Part shown: positions 1-12,525 of the stretch, piece by piece
Layout: each line of letters starts with the position of its first letter
How positions within the stretch are numbered: the stretch's first letter is position 1
DNA from: Rotaria macrura
Taxonomy: Eukaryota > Rotifera > Eurotatoria > Philodinida > Philodinidae
Direction: 5' to 3'
Assembly: GCA_900239685.1 (NCBI GenBank)
Contig: OENT01000658.1
Coordinates: 9,457 to 73,456, forward strand
Length of the DNA: 64,000 nt
Program-made: the position numbers and the translations under genes
Notes under the pieces: model-generated
Told to the model about the DNA's origin: nothing
Seen by the model: only the letters and a program-made list of their open reading frames with translations
Database searches by the model: none

Positions 1-31
1 AAATAGCGGTACATCAAAGGATAAAATAGTT

Positions 32-135
32 GTCGACGAACTAGGAAAAAAAATTTGTCGACGAACTAGGAAAAAAATTTCTGTCGACCAAGCGGGAAAT
101 TCCTCTAATTGGGCTTAATTAGTCGACCAAACGGG
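32..135. repeat. Short tandem repeat with GTCGAC-headed units
   Basis: Two near-identical units of 25 and 24 bp (32-56 and 57-80) each start with GTCGACGAACTAGG and end in an A-run plus TTT. Two shorter diverged copies follow at 83-103 and about 122-135, starting GTCGACCAA(G/A)CGGG. Each unit is headed by the palindrome GTCGAC. The array may continue left of the window. It is seen directly; its function is unknown. Confidence 0.75.
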
Positions 136-3100
136 ACTGAACCTTTCCAATAAATCCTTCAACACATTCTAAACATCAAATGAACATCAACAATCCAAAC
201 CAAACCTATTAGTTTTAGTTGTTCAGTGAATGAATTATTATTCAAAGAATAACAAGTGCAACGACATAGATTGAGTCAAACGGAACAAGAAATTTCACAA
301 GACACATGTAGAAGATTTTCATGATGAAGATATATGATGTCGAAGATATTTCTCCTACTGAAACAAAGACCATACACAGAATGATTTAGATAGATTCGTT
401 CGTTGGTGGCTACCTTCACTATGAGAACAGTCGATCTATTAAATGTCTCCGTATTCAATCAGACTTGGGGAATCCGAATCCTTGATCAATTTTTTTGAAA
501 TTTTGATTTCTTTTTACTGAAGTAATAATTTTAAAAAAGTGTTTTGCTGTGCAGTTGCCGTCCCTGTCCGCATCTGAAAGGATCGATGCACAGGCTTGGA
601 TTCAACTAGTGTCTTTGCATCGTATAAGTTGAGATTAGACATACGAACTCAATCATATATTACCAACATTCATTTATGACGTAAGATACTATTTAGTCGC
701 GTGTGAACTAAATATTCAATTTCATCTGTCTTTAACCATACTATATTTACTCTTTACTTGGAAACGCATATTGTTCTTTCATCGTTACTTTACTGCATGA
801 ATTTGAAAGCGACACACTATTACTATCATCATTGGTAATCCATGTCGCAGCCGAGAATTCAACCAAGTATCTACAATGTAGCTGTCAACTATGTCTTGAC
901 AAATGCATTTACAATCCGAAATATAGTCAAATTTCTTACAAATGTAAGTACACAAAAAATAACATGACTACTACTCTCTTAGGAATCTCATTATTTTTCA
1001 TGGATGTGTTCAATTTGCAGTATTCACGAATTTATTACCATAGCACAGGAGTGAAAACAATAGCGATTGAATATAGATCAAATGAATAATATAGATTTAG
1101 AGACTTCATTCAATACATTTTGTTGACGATAATGTCATCGATGGCAAGGTTCACAAGTGCAACGAATAATAACAATCAGTATACAACATTTAGAATAGTG
1201 TTGGTCTCGAGAGTTTCCACCACTTCATTTCTTTTTCGTTCTTTAAAACGGATGGCCGTAAGATAAAGTTAAGCAAGTGTCGTCTATGTTACAATTACCT
1301 TTAACGACAAACAACAAGATTCCACAATTATGCCTTACAATTTTATTGATACGAGTTTTGAGCAAATGCCGCATCACTTCATCGTGAATTTCAGCACTCA
1401 ATATCTATGTGAAAACGAATAATGGAAAAATTCTTCGTAGGAGAAAATGTTGCAACAACATATTTCATTCATCGTTAGCCTTGGTTTTTTGTTGTCACAA
1501 TGAAAGAATCTGAGAAGATCTTCAAATTAAATTTCATTAAAACTTGTTTTCTTTTCTAATGATGACTAAGCTGCTAAAGTGTTCATAGAAAACTAAATTT
1601 CTTTAATCCTGTTAAATAGATTTTTCCTATTACAGAAACTTTGAGCTACAGAACGGATGAAAATAAAAGCTTAACATCTTATCCACTGACATTGAAATAC
1701 TTTCCTCACTTGTAAGACTCGAATCAATTAAATACGTTTTCGTTCGACCAAGAAGATTATTGTACTGTCCTAGATCAAAAATCACAGTTCAGTGATTTTT
1801 AATACTTCAAATAATTTTCGTAGTTGTTTGATTATCTGTTTCAAACATAATTGACACGTGTTGTTTCGTTATTGCTCAATAGATTGAGACATTGATGGTT
1901 TTTTTCTGTCTTTGCAATGAATAGTCTTAACATTATTATTGTTGGCAACAGTGTACTGAACCGTCCAATCACCCAGGTCTTTGACATTGTACATGATGTT
2001 GATATCATTTGCTTTTTATGTCAGTCAGCCAACGATTGGTGTAGCTGACAGATTGTTACTAGAAGCGAACAATTAGTTCTCAATGAATAAGAATGATTAG
2101 AGATATCAGCACAATCCACAGATCGAAAAACCAATCACTTCTGAAGCGCACATTAGTATATAGGTTATTATCCACTCAACAATGCTTAAACTCGACTATG
2201 GTAAAATTAGAAAGTCATTCTACCTTTTTGACAAGGATAATAATGTATGGACCTCCAAATGATGTTGTCAAAAAAACAACAATGAGTGCTACATCCATAA
2301 ATGTTTATGATCATTTTTCATTGATTTCGCTACCTGGCAATATTAGAATTTTTTATCGAGAATAATTTGGATGGGTATTTATCGTTTTCTTTCACTTAAC
2401 TTAGCATTTTTTGATCATGAACAATATTCGATTATGATTCATCACAAACTGAAATCCTTCTGACCAATTTTTTTCTTACATAGCAAAAAGCATCTTAACT
2501 CTATAAATGGAAGCTTCTTTTTAATAAAACAAGTATCTTCATCACGATAAGAAAACAGTAATTTTTCTATTGAGAATAAATTATTCATACGAAGGATGCA
2601 AACACATTCTATTATTAATGTTTATCAATGTATCAGATATGAATGACTCGATTTTAGTTTCTTGTTTACAAATACACCTGTGTTGCTCATAGTTTCATAT
2701 CTAGTCATTGATTTGAAAAAGAGAAAGAAAAATACAATCATAAACATGATTTTGTCGTTTCAATTATTACTAATAGCAAACCGGTGTACACAAGTGAATA
2801 GTAAATATTCGAATTGGCTTATCATAATTTCTTATCTAAAAACAAAATGTGCGTTAAACTATTCGATCGTCATTTAAGATCAATAATAAATTCAATCATT
2901 GTTTTCCGAGTCGATTCCCCAAATCATCTTTCTGTTACATGCAACTCTCAAGCTACGTATATGAAAGAAATTGAATTCAACAGATACGTTGTTTATAAGA
3001 AAAATCGATGAAATATGAACAGGATTACATGATGAGTATCTATCAGAAGAGACTGTTTTCGATACATAACACTAAAGGCCTACGAAATGTCGTTTATGTC

Positions 3101-4100
3101 ATATAATAGTTTTTACTAGATGCGGATATAAGCTTTTTTTCCGTCAAGATTCGTAGCAGTTAATAATAAATGGAGCAGACAGAACAATCATGTGCATCAT
3201 ATTGAAATAATATTATTCGAACATCATAGTCATATGTTATTAATGTGTTGGTTTAAACTTCGTTTGACTAGATGTAAACAAGACTCTCACTTGCTAGTAT
3301 TGCCCTCGAATTCTGCTGAACTCGAAACTTTCATATAAATAGAAATTATCTCACGACAAGTAGAACATTCAAGGTTTCTAATTTTCTACATAGGATGTAA
3401 CATGAATTTCTTTACTGAATAGTAATTTCAATATTTTTACTTTCGATGATGATGAATCATTTCTAGTGTAATTTCAATTTCGGAAGTATAAAACAACAAA
3501 AAAGAGCCCTATTCATCCAGACAAAATTCATGAGTTCGACTATTTGCAATGATTCTCAATATGTTTAAACAACAAAGCTGATTGATAAATACACAATCTT
3601 GAAATATATTGTATATGACGTGTGATGGTTTCAGTTTGTGTTTGTTTTTCTATTCAAAATAGGAACTTGTACGAACTATTTCCATTCTTCCGTAATCAGT
3701 ACCTTCTACAAGGTATTGATAGGCATCGTATTCAAATGATTTCTATCAAAGTAACTATTCTAGATAATTAATACAGATATATCTTACGTATTTCTTCATT
3801 TCAATTAACTGATCAACATTCATTTATTTCTAGTCATTCTAATCCATTCTGTTACTGTTGAAAACTAATCGTATTGTATTTCGTTATTAGATGACAATAA
3901 TCATTAGCTTAAGCATATTATGAGTCGAATGACAATCGAAAAACAACTGATAAACTTCTGTTGTGTTTTTATACATAAGATTACAATCAATTATCGATAT
4001 TTTTATTATGTGTTAGAATAGGATTCATTGCACCTTGTGTGTTATATGGAAGGGTAGTTCTCTCTTAAAATAAAATGGGTTAAAAACAATGGCTTTAAAA
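136..4100. other. Gene-free stretch, nothing recognised
   Basis: AT-rich sequence with only short open frames (90 codons or fewer) and no recognisable domains, no chain of in-phase exons and no clear repeats. It probably includes the 3' flank of the minus-strand gene that ends at 4101. The short frames at 832-1089, 2093-2365 and 2662-3011 have simple composition and look like chance. Confidence 0.5.
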
Positions 4101-5173
4101 TTATTTATCGTCGGGAAGTTCACTTGATTGACTCGATTCAACATCTTCATCGTGCAACTTATCTAAATTAGAATTCATGAAACGAATAATAAGATTCGAT
4201 AATATGATCAACAAAACACATCATATACTTACGACGCAGACGAAGCAAAACTTCCGTCAATAGACGCATCAAACGTGTTCCTATTCATATGTCAACAGTT
4301 TTTATTTATTCTAGCGAATGAAATAAAGTAAAACTTACGACAACGTTTTGGTCTTGGATTGAACATCGGTAGTTCACAACCGGGTTCATCTTCAGTATTT
4401 TCCGGATTACAAACAACTCGTTCCCAAGTTGTATTAGCACTAGTTTGTTCTGTTGATAATAAACTTTTGTTGCCCTTATGGGTTGCTTTTGGTTTTCGTG
4501 ATCCTTTAAACATCTTTTTTATTATTGTCGATCCCAACGAGCTCGATGCTGCACAACTATCACAACATTGACCGGCAGTTAAATTAGCTGGAATAACATG
4601 AGTTTTACAGTCATTTTGAGGACATGCACTAGTATTACACTTCGGATTCACTATAAGAATAGAAATATATATGTGCATATTAGAATCAATCGATGAGTTC
4701 ATAATCTAAAATACTGACTAACACATCGTGGACAACAGATGCCTTGATTCGGTATAGCTGGTAAAGTATTTTCACAACGGATCATAGGACACATTATATG
4801 TTGACATTGATCTATAAGATATTTTAAAGTAACTTGAAAGAAGAAAACAAATGAAATTGTACATACGTAAGTTATTGCCTACAGGTGGATTATCAGTTGA
4901 ATTTTTCAATAATAGTGATCGTATGGGTGCAATCTCATCAAGTGTCAGCAAGGTTCGTTGAGGTAGCGGCGTTGCGTCAACTTTCTTGTCATCATTATCA
5001 CTATCGACGGATTTTTCGGCTACTTCAACTAGTCTTTCCGCTTGTAGCGTACTTGCTTTTATTTGAACATTGGTTTCATCGGGCAAGATTATCGCTTCAT
5101 CTCCTGTAACGGTATGATTTCCACATCCACAACTAAGAAGAACTATAGTGGCAAGAATATAGTGTATTCTCAT
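4101..5173 (-). CDS. Secreted Cys-rich protein with VWC-like CC motifs
   Basis: I read five exons on the minus strand: 4867-5173, 4725-4811, 4339-4650, 4233-4280 and 4101-4162. They sum to 816 nt, giving 271 residues, and all junctions are GT-AG and in phase. The protein starts with a signal peptide (MRIHYILATIVLLSCGCG), followed by an acidic, charged stretch. The middle has two similar Cys clusters: C-x4-C-x3-C then GICCP, and C-x3-C-x4-C then GQCCDSC. This spacing resembles half or degenerate von Willebrand C (chordin-like) repeats. A basic Lys/Arg-rich stretch follows the second cluster, and the C-terminus is acidic (ESSQSSELPDDK). VWC domains usually bind growth factors or matrix outside the cell, so an extracellular role is inferred. 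The exon 2/3 junction is the weakest: a donor two bases later would keep a CCPRC motif but would break the frame. Confidence 0.65.
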
Positions 5174-5455
5174 GGTATTATTTTTCTTTTGAAAAAAACA
5201 GATAACATCATTTCGATTTCATGCACTTTCATATATTATATTTCGGATACCATTTAACGCCTACTAAATAGCAACTGATGCCGTCTTTTCTTTTTCTTCT
5301 TATTCTTTCTTTTGTTTCTTGTAAAAGTAAAAAGAAACTCCATTATGTTGAGCATATGTATCTAATGTGACAATTAGAGAGTGGCAATGCTTCGTATAAA
5401 TTTATGAATAATATATTTATTTGTTGAGTACCGAACATCATAAAAGAAAATATAT

Positions 5456-8400
5456 TTAAAAATGTTCCAATGCTGGTTGTTCGTCTGCAGAAACAGCTGA
5501 TGTCGAAACTGGAATCATTATTTTTCTATTATTATCAACACTTCGTTGTTCTTCTTCATGTGCAATTGGAATTACATATGTTCTATCGTGATTTAATTGT
5601 CCATCATGATGTATAATCGATGATGGTAATGGAATAAAAAAAGCACTATTGTTAACATGTTGTCCTATTTGTTGAACTGTTGTTTGTCTTTGTTGAGTTT
5701 CAATTGTTTTCGTAACTGTTTCTTCTTCACCTGAAACAACATTCATTTGATTATTTTGTTGAGTATCCGATGCTGCTAAATTATTTAGAGTCGATGAAGA
5801 CGATACACGAGATATAAGTTGTTGACGCGATAAATTTCCTAATGATGGAATATTATCGTACGTATTACTTGTATTTACATTAGCATTTTGTAAACGAACA
5901 AGTTCTTTGACTTCGAATTCAACTTCATCCATGCCTGCTGTTTTATATTCATCGTCATCGTTTAATGTAGGCAGTACTAAATATATGAAGAACAAAAGAA
6001 ATAATTACGAAAACTTTGATTGTAAATTATTTACATGGTTTTTTCGGTGTAATTATACGTATTGTTTCATAGATTGATTCTGAATCATGTCCACTCATTT
6101 CACTAGTTGTTGAACCTTCATCGGATAGTATCGATGATTGTTTCCCTGATTTTCTCATACTACTACGTATAACTTCAGGAGTAACTGAACGATGAACATA
6201 GATATTTGGTTGTTTTTCATATTTTACATCATCTTTAAACAAAGCTGGATCACTGGTAACAATTTCTGTAGATGCTTTCTTCGGATCTTGTTTATCGAAA
6301 TCATCTTTCAAATTTACATTTTCCCAATCTATAGATAGAAAAAAGAACATTTTCTTTTTCTTGCATAAATAAATATATATCGAGAAAAAAATAAAATTTC
6401 TACTTGGATTATCAGCTATTCTTTCAGCTGCCATATTAATTGTTGTTACTTTTAAACCTGGTAGTCTTTGAACTTCTTGATCATGTAAATGATTTTGTGT
6501 TTCAATGATTGGATCTTTTTGTATAAAATAATTTTGTTCTTCATTAATATAAAAATTCTTTTTTATATTATGTTGAACATTTGTTTCGATGCTTTCTTTG
6601 ACACCATCCGATATTGGATCAGAAACAACAGTTACAGGATAACGACTAAATTATTCAATTAAAATATCGGTTTGTTTTTTCTTATTGATAGATTAATCTA
6701 TTCTGATTCAACGCCATGCAGCTCATACAATTTAGATCCATCAAAGATTATAGGATGGATGCTCTTCATAAGGCAACTTAAGATTGTAAATGCACCTACT
6801 AATTCATCTCATTTAGGCACACCTAGAATTTATATTTAAGTTCAGTAGTCTGCCATTTTACTGTCCTCCATCATTTAGATCCTTCTAAATCAACATCTGA
6901 CTTGGTCATATGTACATTTGTCATTACAATTATTGAATAATAAGATATGTCAATTTTTCAGAAGTAAAATAAAGGAAATTGGAAGAGAAAGTAGCGATTT
7001 CCAGCAGCCAAGGGACAACCAGCAATGAGTGCTAATAGGTTTTAAAAATACCTATTGATTTACTCTTCAATCTTTATTATCGAGTTCCAATATGACAGTA
7101 GATGCGTATGAATAGTTTTCATCAGCTATCGATTAGATACATCATCAATTTTTTGCGTAAAAGAATTATCATTTTTTTGTCATAACATCGATCGATGATT
7201 TTAACCTTGATTGCCTTCAAGATATTCAAGCGTTTCAGTAAAAGACAATGAAAAATGTTTTGTGCATCACTCATTCTTTCCTGAAAAACACAATTTACGA
7301 ACGAATTCTTTGAAATCTAGATAGTGAGTTCGTTTTGATACCATCATGATCGTCTTTATCAGAATGCTTGAGGCAGATACTCTATTTTTTTATAGATTTT
7401 TCGTCAATCATTAGAAACAACACTCGAATTCAGGAACAAGAATTGGAAAAACTAAAATATATTTACTATTCAAATGTTCATTAAATGATTTCTAAGAAAA
7501 TTGTCCTTAACATCTCTAATAGACTTATGAACAAACATGTATAGGATTGAGTCATTGAAAAGGGAATTCTTCTTTGTTAACGTCTAAATCCAGTCGAAAT
7601 CGTAATCGATGCTGTTGGTAGTGTTCTTGTTCTTCGATTTTTCTTACCATCTATCAATTTAGAAGAAAAGAAAAAAAATTCTGATTTTGTTTTTTCTTCG
7701 CTATCAATCGACAAAGATGTTCTTATGTCCTCTCTGATAATATCTAAAAATGATTTTATTCTATCGAATAATTGTGTATTTCTGCTGACTATTGTAATCA
7801 TTTTTTCTCAAGTGCGATCGAAAGCTTCACATGTATGAATACTGTTTTTAATCAACATTATGAAATAGAATAAGAAAAAAATTTGTTTATCAAACTTTCA
7901 TAAAAGTCCGATTAAAATTTCAGTTTGAAGAAAAAATATCTTCGTTACGTATGAAATCAATCTATAAGGTTCAACAGTATATTGACTCTACATGATTTTG
8001 ATGGTGTTATTAGAATATATTTTTGTCTACAAATTTAATACAAATGTTCTTCTCTAATGAAAAGCTTACAGTCATCTTTACCCTTTAGAAAGTAAACGAA
8101 CACCATTTGGGATTTTGTTGATACCACGAGATCTAATTTCTGTTTCCGAAATGAATTCCGAATCCGATTCATACGCTTCATTGTCTGCACCAAAAGCTGC
8201 TGCTGTTGCTGCAGCTACATAAGGACGTGCATTACCATAGATTTCATCTTCAACAAAATGATGTTCATGAATATCTCGAAAGGCACCTTCATTTCCATTG
8301 TGAATGGCATACGGTGGAACAGGTGGTAATGGAGCCGTTGCAAAATGTTGATCATGCGTAGCATATGCATTTTTCCAACCACTGGCATTGCCTGAACCAA

Positions 8401-8780
8401 AGAATCGTTCACGTAATGCCTTACGCTAAAGCAAAAGACGAAGACAAAGTGTTTTTTGATAATGAGAAAATAATTACATCTGCAGCATATTTCTGATGAC
8501 GACACCATCGGCAGCAATATCGTAAAAGATATAGTAGTAACAACAACCAACAACACAGTAACGCTAATAAAGCCCAAAATGCTAGCGCCGCATTAAGCCA
8601 CCATGGATATGCCGTACTAAATGAAAATAAAATGTATGTTTCTTTTATCAATCAAGAATTTTTAGTAAGATAGAAAAAAAATAAAATGAAGAATGTTACT
8701 ATACGCTCTACTTACGCTGCTCCAACACTAGATGGTGGCAATGGTAATAAACCCTGATCAGGTGTCACAATATTACCCAT
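5456..8780 (-). CDS. Single-pass membrane protein, unknown family
   Basis: Six exons (8716-8780, 8478-8616, 8082-8425, 6404-6645, 6035-6328, 5456-5976) sum to 1605 nt, 534 residues, with every phase matching. A short N-terminus (MGNIVTPDQGLLPLPPSS) leads into one strongly hydrophobic segment at about residues 24-50 (Trp, Leu and Ala rich), then a Cys/Arg cluster (RYCCRWCRH). That Cys cluster next to the membrane could be palmitoylated. The rest, about 480 residues, is hydrophilic and low in complexity, with acidic and Ser/Thr-rich stretches, and is probably cytoplasmic by the positive-inside rule. There is no cleavable signal peptide and no domain I recognise. The 1.4 kb intron 3 (6646-8081) is much longer than the others and contains nothing I can call; an open frame at 7577-7801 within it looks like chance. 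Further 5' exons are possible. Confidence 0.6.
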
Positions 8781-9225
8781 GATTTTTTTATGAAAAGACT
8801 ACCTGATTGTTGTATACGTATAGACTAGCGTAGGCCTCAATTTCATTTATTCTTTCTTTTAAATATATTTATATAAATGCAAATCGAATTCGTTTTTGAT
8901 TAGGTTATAGAAAATTGATACATGCACGATGTATGTACTTTTTCTTTTACTTCTTTTTTGTTTTATTCGTTCACATCAAAAGAAATTTCATATTATTTAT
9001 AAATTAGTAATTGTTGATGTAATTTAGAATGGCTTTCTTTTCATCTGATAACTATTTATATTACTCATAGAATAAAATCTGTAAACGATAACTAGCAGAC
9101 GAAAAAACTGACTTTAAAAAAGAAAGAAACCAAAAAAGAAAGCAATTCTTAATTTTTACGAAATAAAATATCTCAATAACAATCGTTTCAGATTAGTATT
9201 ATTATGATTTTGCTTTTCTTTTAAT

Positions 9226-10616
9226 TTAAATATCATATGGTCCTCTAGGAGATACACTTGACATAGATGCATCAGTATATGAAAATGATCCTTGATTGTG
9301 TAGTGCATTCCCGAAGTTTTGTACAACTTGAATTCTTTGTCTATCACATAATGATCGTGAATCTTCTTCAACAAATCGACATGCTGAGACAACTTCACCA
9401 GTACTAATGCGATCCATGGGATAAGTACTATGAATAGTCGTCGATGGTGTCCCCATTGATAATAGACGAGGATACGAGTCTCGGCACCATCTTTCGTAGG
9501 GAAATAGTGAAATACCACTTCTAGATAGGGCAACATTAATATTACGAATATCTTCCAGTAGCAATGTCGCTGCAGTATTTGAAGGATAATCAATTAAATA
9601 TGGATTATTACTGGAATGAATCTGTTGAATATTATGTAATGAGGATGGTAAACTTGGATCATAATTATACCCATGTACAGAAGTACTTGGTGCAATATCA
9701 TGCCGTATGATTTGACTTGCAATGCCTGTTTGATGTCGTTCACGTTCCAAGCATTCGTGTAAACAATGTTCGAATTGTGAAAAAGTACCAGTACCCAAAT
9801 ACGAAACTGGTCCACCATGTGACGGCACTGACTCAAATGTACTTTCTTGTGTTCTTATTGGTATTCCTGATTGTCGTGTTAATGATGAAGTTGTAGGTTG
9901 ATTTATTCTATTCGTCGTTTCATTGATTCGAACACTGGGACCACCACCACCACCGCCGCCTCCACCGCCATTGGTACCGGTACCTGTTGTTTTCGGTTGA
10001 GAAGTCGATATTGGTGTTTCGCTAGTAACACGTCGTGAATAAACATTTTGTTGCTCTGGATCGACACGACGTAAAGCTGGCTTTTGAAATGTTCGATCGT
10101 CAGATCCATCGGATATATTAGTAGCACCACTTGTAGGTCTCAAGCTTGATTGATAAGGTCCACTTCCTGTGCCTATTTTATTAACTCCTGCTGAGGGTGT
10201 TTGTGTCTTAGATGGTTGTGTTGTTGTCGGCATCATCGACGACTCATCATTAGATGTTGCTGATTGAACTGTATATTATTTCAAAAATAATTATATTAAT
10301 CCTTCATTTTGAAAATTATTCAATTCAACATACTTAAAGGACCAAGTGGCTTAGAATAAGCATAATCACTTTTAGGTCGATTCGGAAAACGATGTCTTAA
10401 TGCAGCTAAATATTGATCTTCATTACGTGGAATTGGACGATCATTTTCTTGTTGTTCATCAATATCGTCTAATGCTGTTTCATACTCATTGTCTTCTGCT
10501 ATTGATGAACGCTGCTGATAGGGGCGACCATTTACTTTTGACATGGGTCCTTCACGATATGAATCAGTTTGTGAGATAGTCGACGAACCTATCGATCGCC
10601 GCTCGGAATTTAACAT
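9226..10616 (-). CDS. Low-complexity Ser/Thr/Gly-rich protein, unknown
   Basis: Two exons (10334-10616 and 9226-10268) sum to 1326 nt, 441 residues, joined in phase 1 across a 65-bp intron. I chose the ATG at 10616; an in-frame ATG at 10646 adds ten residues over a TATATA-rich stretch and is less convincing. The protein is hydrophilic, has no signal peptide or membrane segment, and is rich in Ser, Thr, Pro and Gln. It carries a ten-residue Gly run (DNA about 9943-9971) and an acidic patch. The C-terminal third (HCLHECLERERHQ onward) is less repetitive and may fold. It lies about 450 bp upstream of the membrane protein gene on the same strand, but its TAA stop separates the two. I do not recognise the family. 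Confidence 0.6.
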
Positions 10617-10869
10617 GAGTTTATATATATATAAATGAGTATTCAACTAAGTCAAATGAATTAGACTTCGATTCAAGCACGAGTTACTTATAGAAAAAAA
10701 CCTTGAGAAAAACAAAAGCCTTGCTCTTGTTCTTCTTTTTTTCCTCGGTTTTTCTGTATGCGTGTGCGTATATGTGATGTGTGCGTATAATTAACACGTA
10801 CAATATGTTGTTGTTTTACAGTTGACAGCGACGTCCCTGTGTGGTTTTAATATTACCGACGATGGTATA

Positions 10870-10900
<31 letters not shown>

Positions 10901-11195
10901 TTAGTTACACTAAGAGAAGAACGACCATGGAAGAGGTGAGCAATAAAAGAAAAAAATTATCGATACGCATCAAAGCTTTCTATTCCGTTCTCTCCTAGTC
11001 TATGTCTCTGCTGTAAATGAATATTATTACAAAACATTGACCTTCATTTCTACCTAGAAATAGCACGTGTACATTGCTCATACGATTAGTCATTTATTAA
11101 TCAATATATTTTTATTTTTAATTTATATTATTAAAAGGAAACGAGATGATGATTCATGTTCTTCCAATGTTGAAAAGAAAAATAATGAGGATATT
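10617..11195. other. Intergenic, with AT microsatellite
   Basis: Between two minus-strand genes. It contains an alternating AT microsatellite at about 10865-10902 and a TG/CG-rich run near 10755-10790. It presumably holds the promoter of the 9226-10616 gene and the 3' flank of the protease gene. No further gene is seen. Confidence 0.5.
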
Positions 11196-12525
11196 TTAAT
11201 ATTTTTTCATCACTTCATGTATCCAATCAATATCAGCTGAAACAGATGCAAATGCATTATCATGATTTATATCTTCTGAACATTCGTCAAGTCCAAAACT
11301 TGCAACACCAAAAAGATGCCATTTCCATTCTGTTTGATTATTATTCGATTTAATACCAGCACGTACCACTAAACCAGTGCCTGAATCTCCACTGCAAATA
11401 TTATTTCCACGTTCATTTCTTCCACATACATGTAATCTTCTATCAACCAATAAATTTTGACATGATCGTGGTGATATACGAATTCTTGCTTTTCGTGGAA
11501 CATTAACAGCTGTTGAATCCGGCGATGAATGCCCCCAACCAGCTGTAAATGCTAATGTACCATCGTTTAATTTATCTGTTGATTCTGGTAAACAAGCTAT
11601 ATTAGTCGAATTTGATAATGGTATGGGTTCAGCTAATTTTATGAGTGCAAGATCATGAATTGGTGCTGGTGATGTTTGACTTATACGAAATTTTGGATGA
11701 ATTAAATATAAAACTGGTTGTTTTATATATTCATTATGACTTGAACTTGAACGATCGTAGTGTCCCATAAAAAGTTGAATACCATTAGCTGGATAATGAC
11801 GATTTGTTTTAGTATTGAACATACAATGTGCAGCTGTTATTATCCATTGTGGATGAATAAGTGTACCACCACAAAGTGTTACTGTACGTGAATAAATATT
11901 AGAACTAATTTCGATGCGAACCTTTAGAAAGAATTAGAATTGCGTCTTTTTCATTAATATTAACAAATAATTGTATTCTTATATGTACTTACAAGCCATG
12001 GATATTCAGCTGGTTTTAGAATTTTTTCAACGCCTGTACTAATCTTTAATTTTATTGCTCGTTTTTTCAATAAACGATCTTGTTGTGTTGAACCACATGT
12101 ATTCAAATCATAATCATGTGTAGGTTCATTGTATTCTTTTAAATCCGTATTTTTTATTATTGAAGTACAATTATTTCCTCCACATGGTTCAACAATCATT
12201 CGACGTCCTCCAGAAATTGTATAAAAATTGAAACATTGACGACAATTTGTTGAATGCTAAAACGTTTTTCAATTTAGAAAACATAGAATAACTACATAAG
12301 AGCGAAATTTCTCGTACTGGTTTTTCTCGGAATATGGATGATTGAAATGGAAAATCAAACCTATTACGAGAATCTTCAAAGAATGGTATTCTTACTGACC
12401 ATGACGGTCGACTAGATACCTATTCAATAAAATGAATAACGAACTCAATTAATCAAGCTATAGACACAACTTACAAGATAATTATGAAACATAATGAATA
12501 TGATGAAATGTTGTATTGTCCACAT
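11196..12525 (-). CDS. Secreted S1 (chymotrypsin-fold) serine protease
   Basis: Four exons (12475-12525, 12318-12419, 11993-12256, 11196-11921) sum to 1143 nt, 380 residues, all in phase. The signal peptide is MWTIQHFIIFIMFHNYL. A pro-region of about 90 residues with several Cys follows, then the S1 domain. The triad is complete: His171 in TAAHC, Asp229 in IHDLALIKL and Ser319 in CSGDSG. The activation site reads K-ISTG where the family normally has R-IVGG, followed by the expected PAEYPWLV. Two oddities stand out. The motif is GDSGTG instead of GDSGGP. The residue at chymotrypsin position 189, six before the Ser, is Asn313, so trypsin-like cleavage after Arg/Lys is unlikely. S1 proteases act outside the cell in digestion, clotting or immunity; the substrate cannot be told here. 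Confidence 0.88.
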
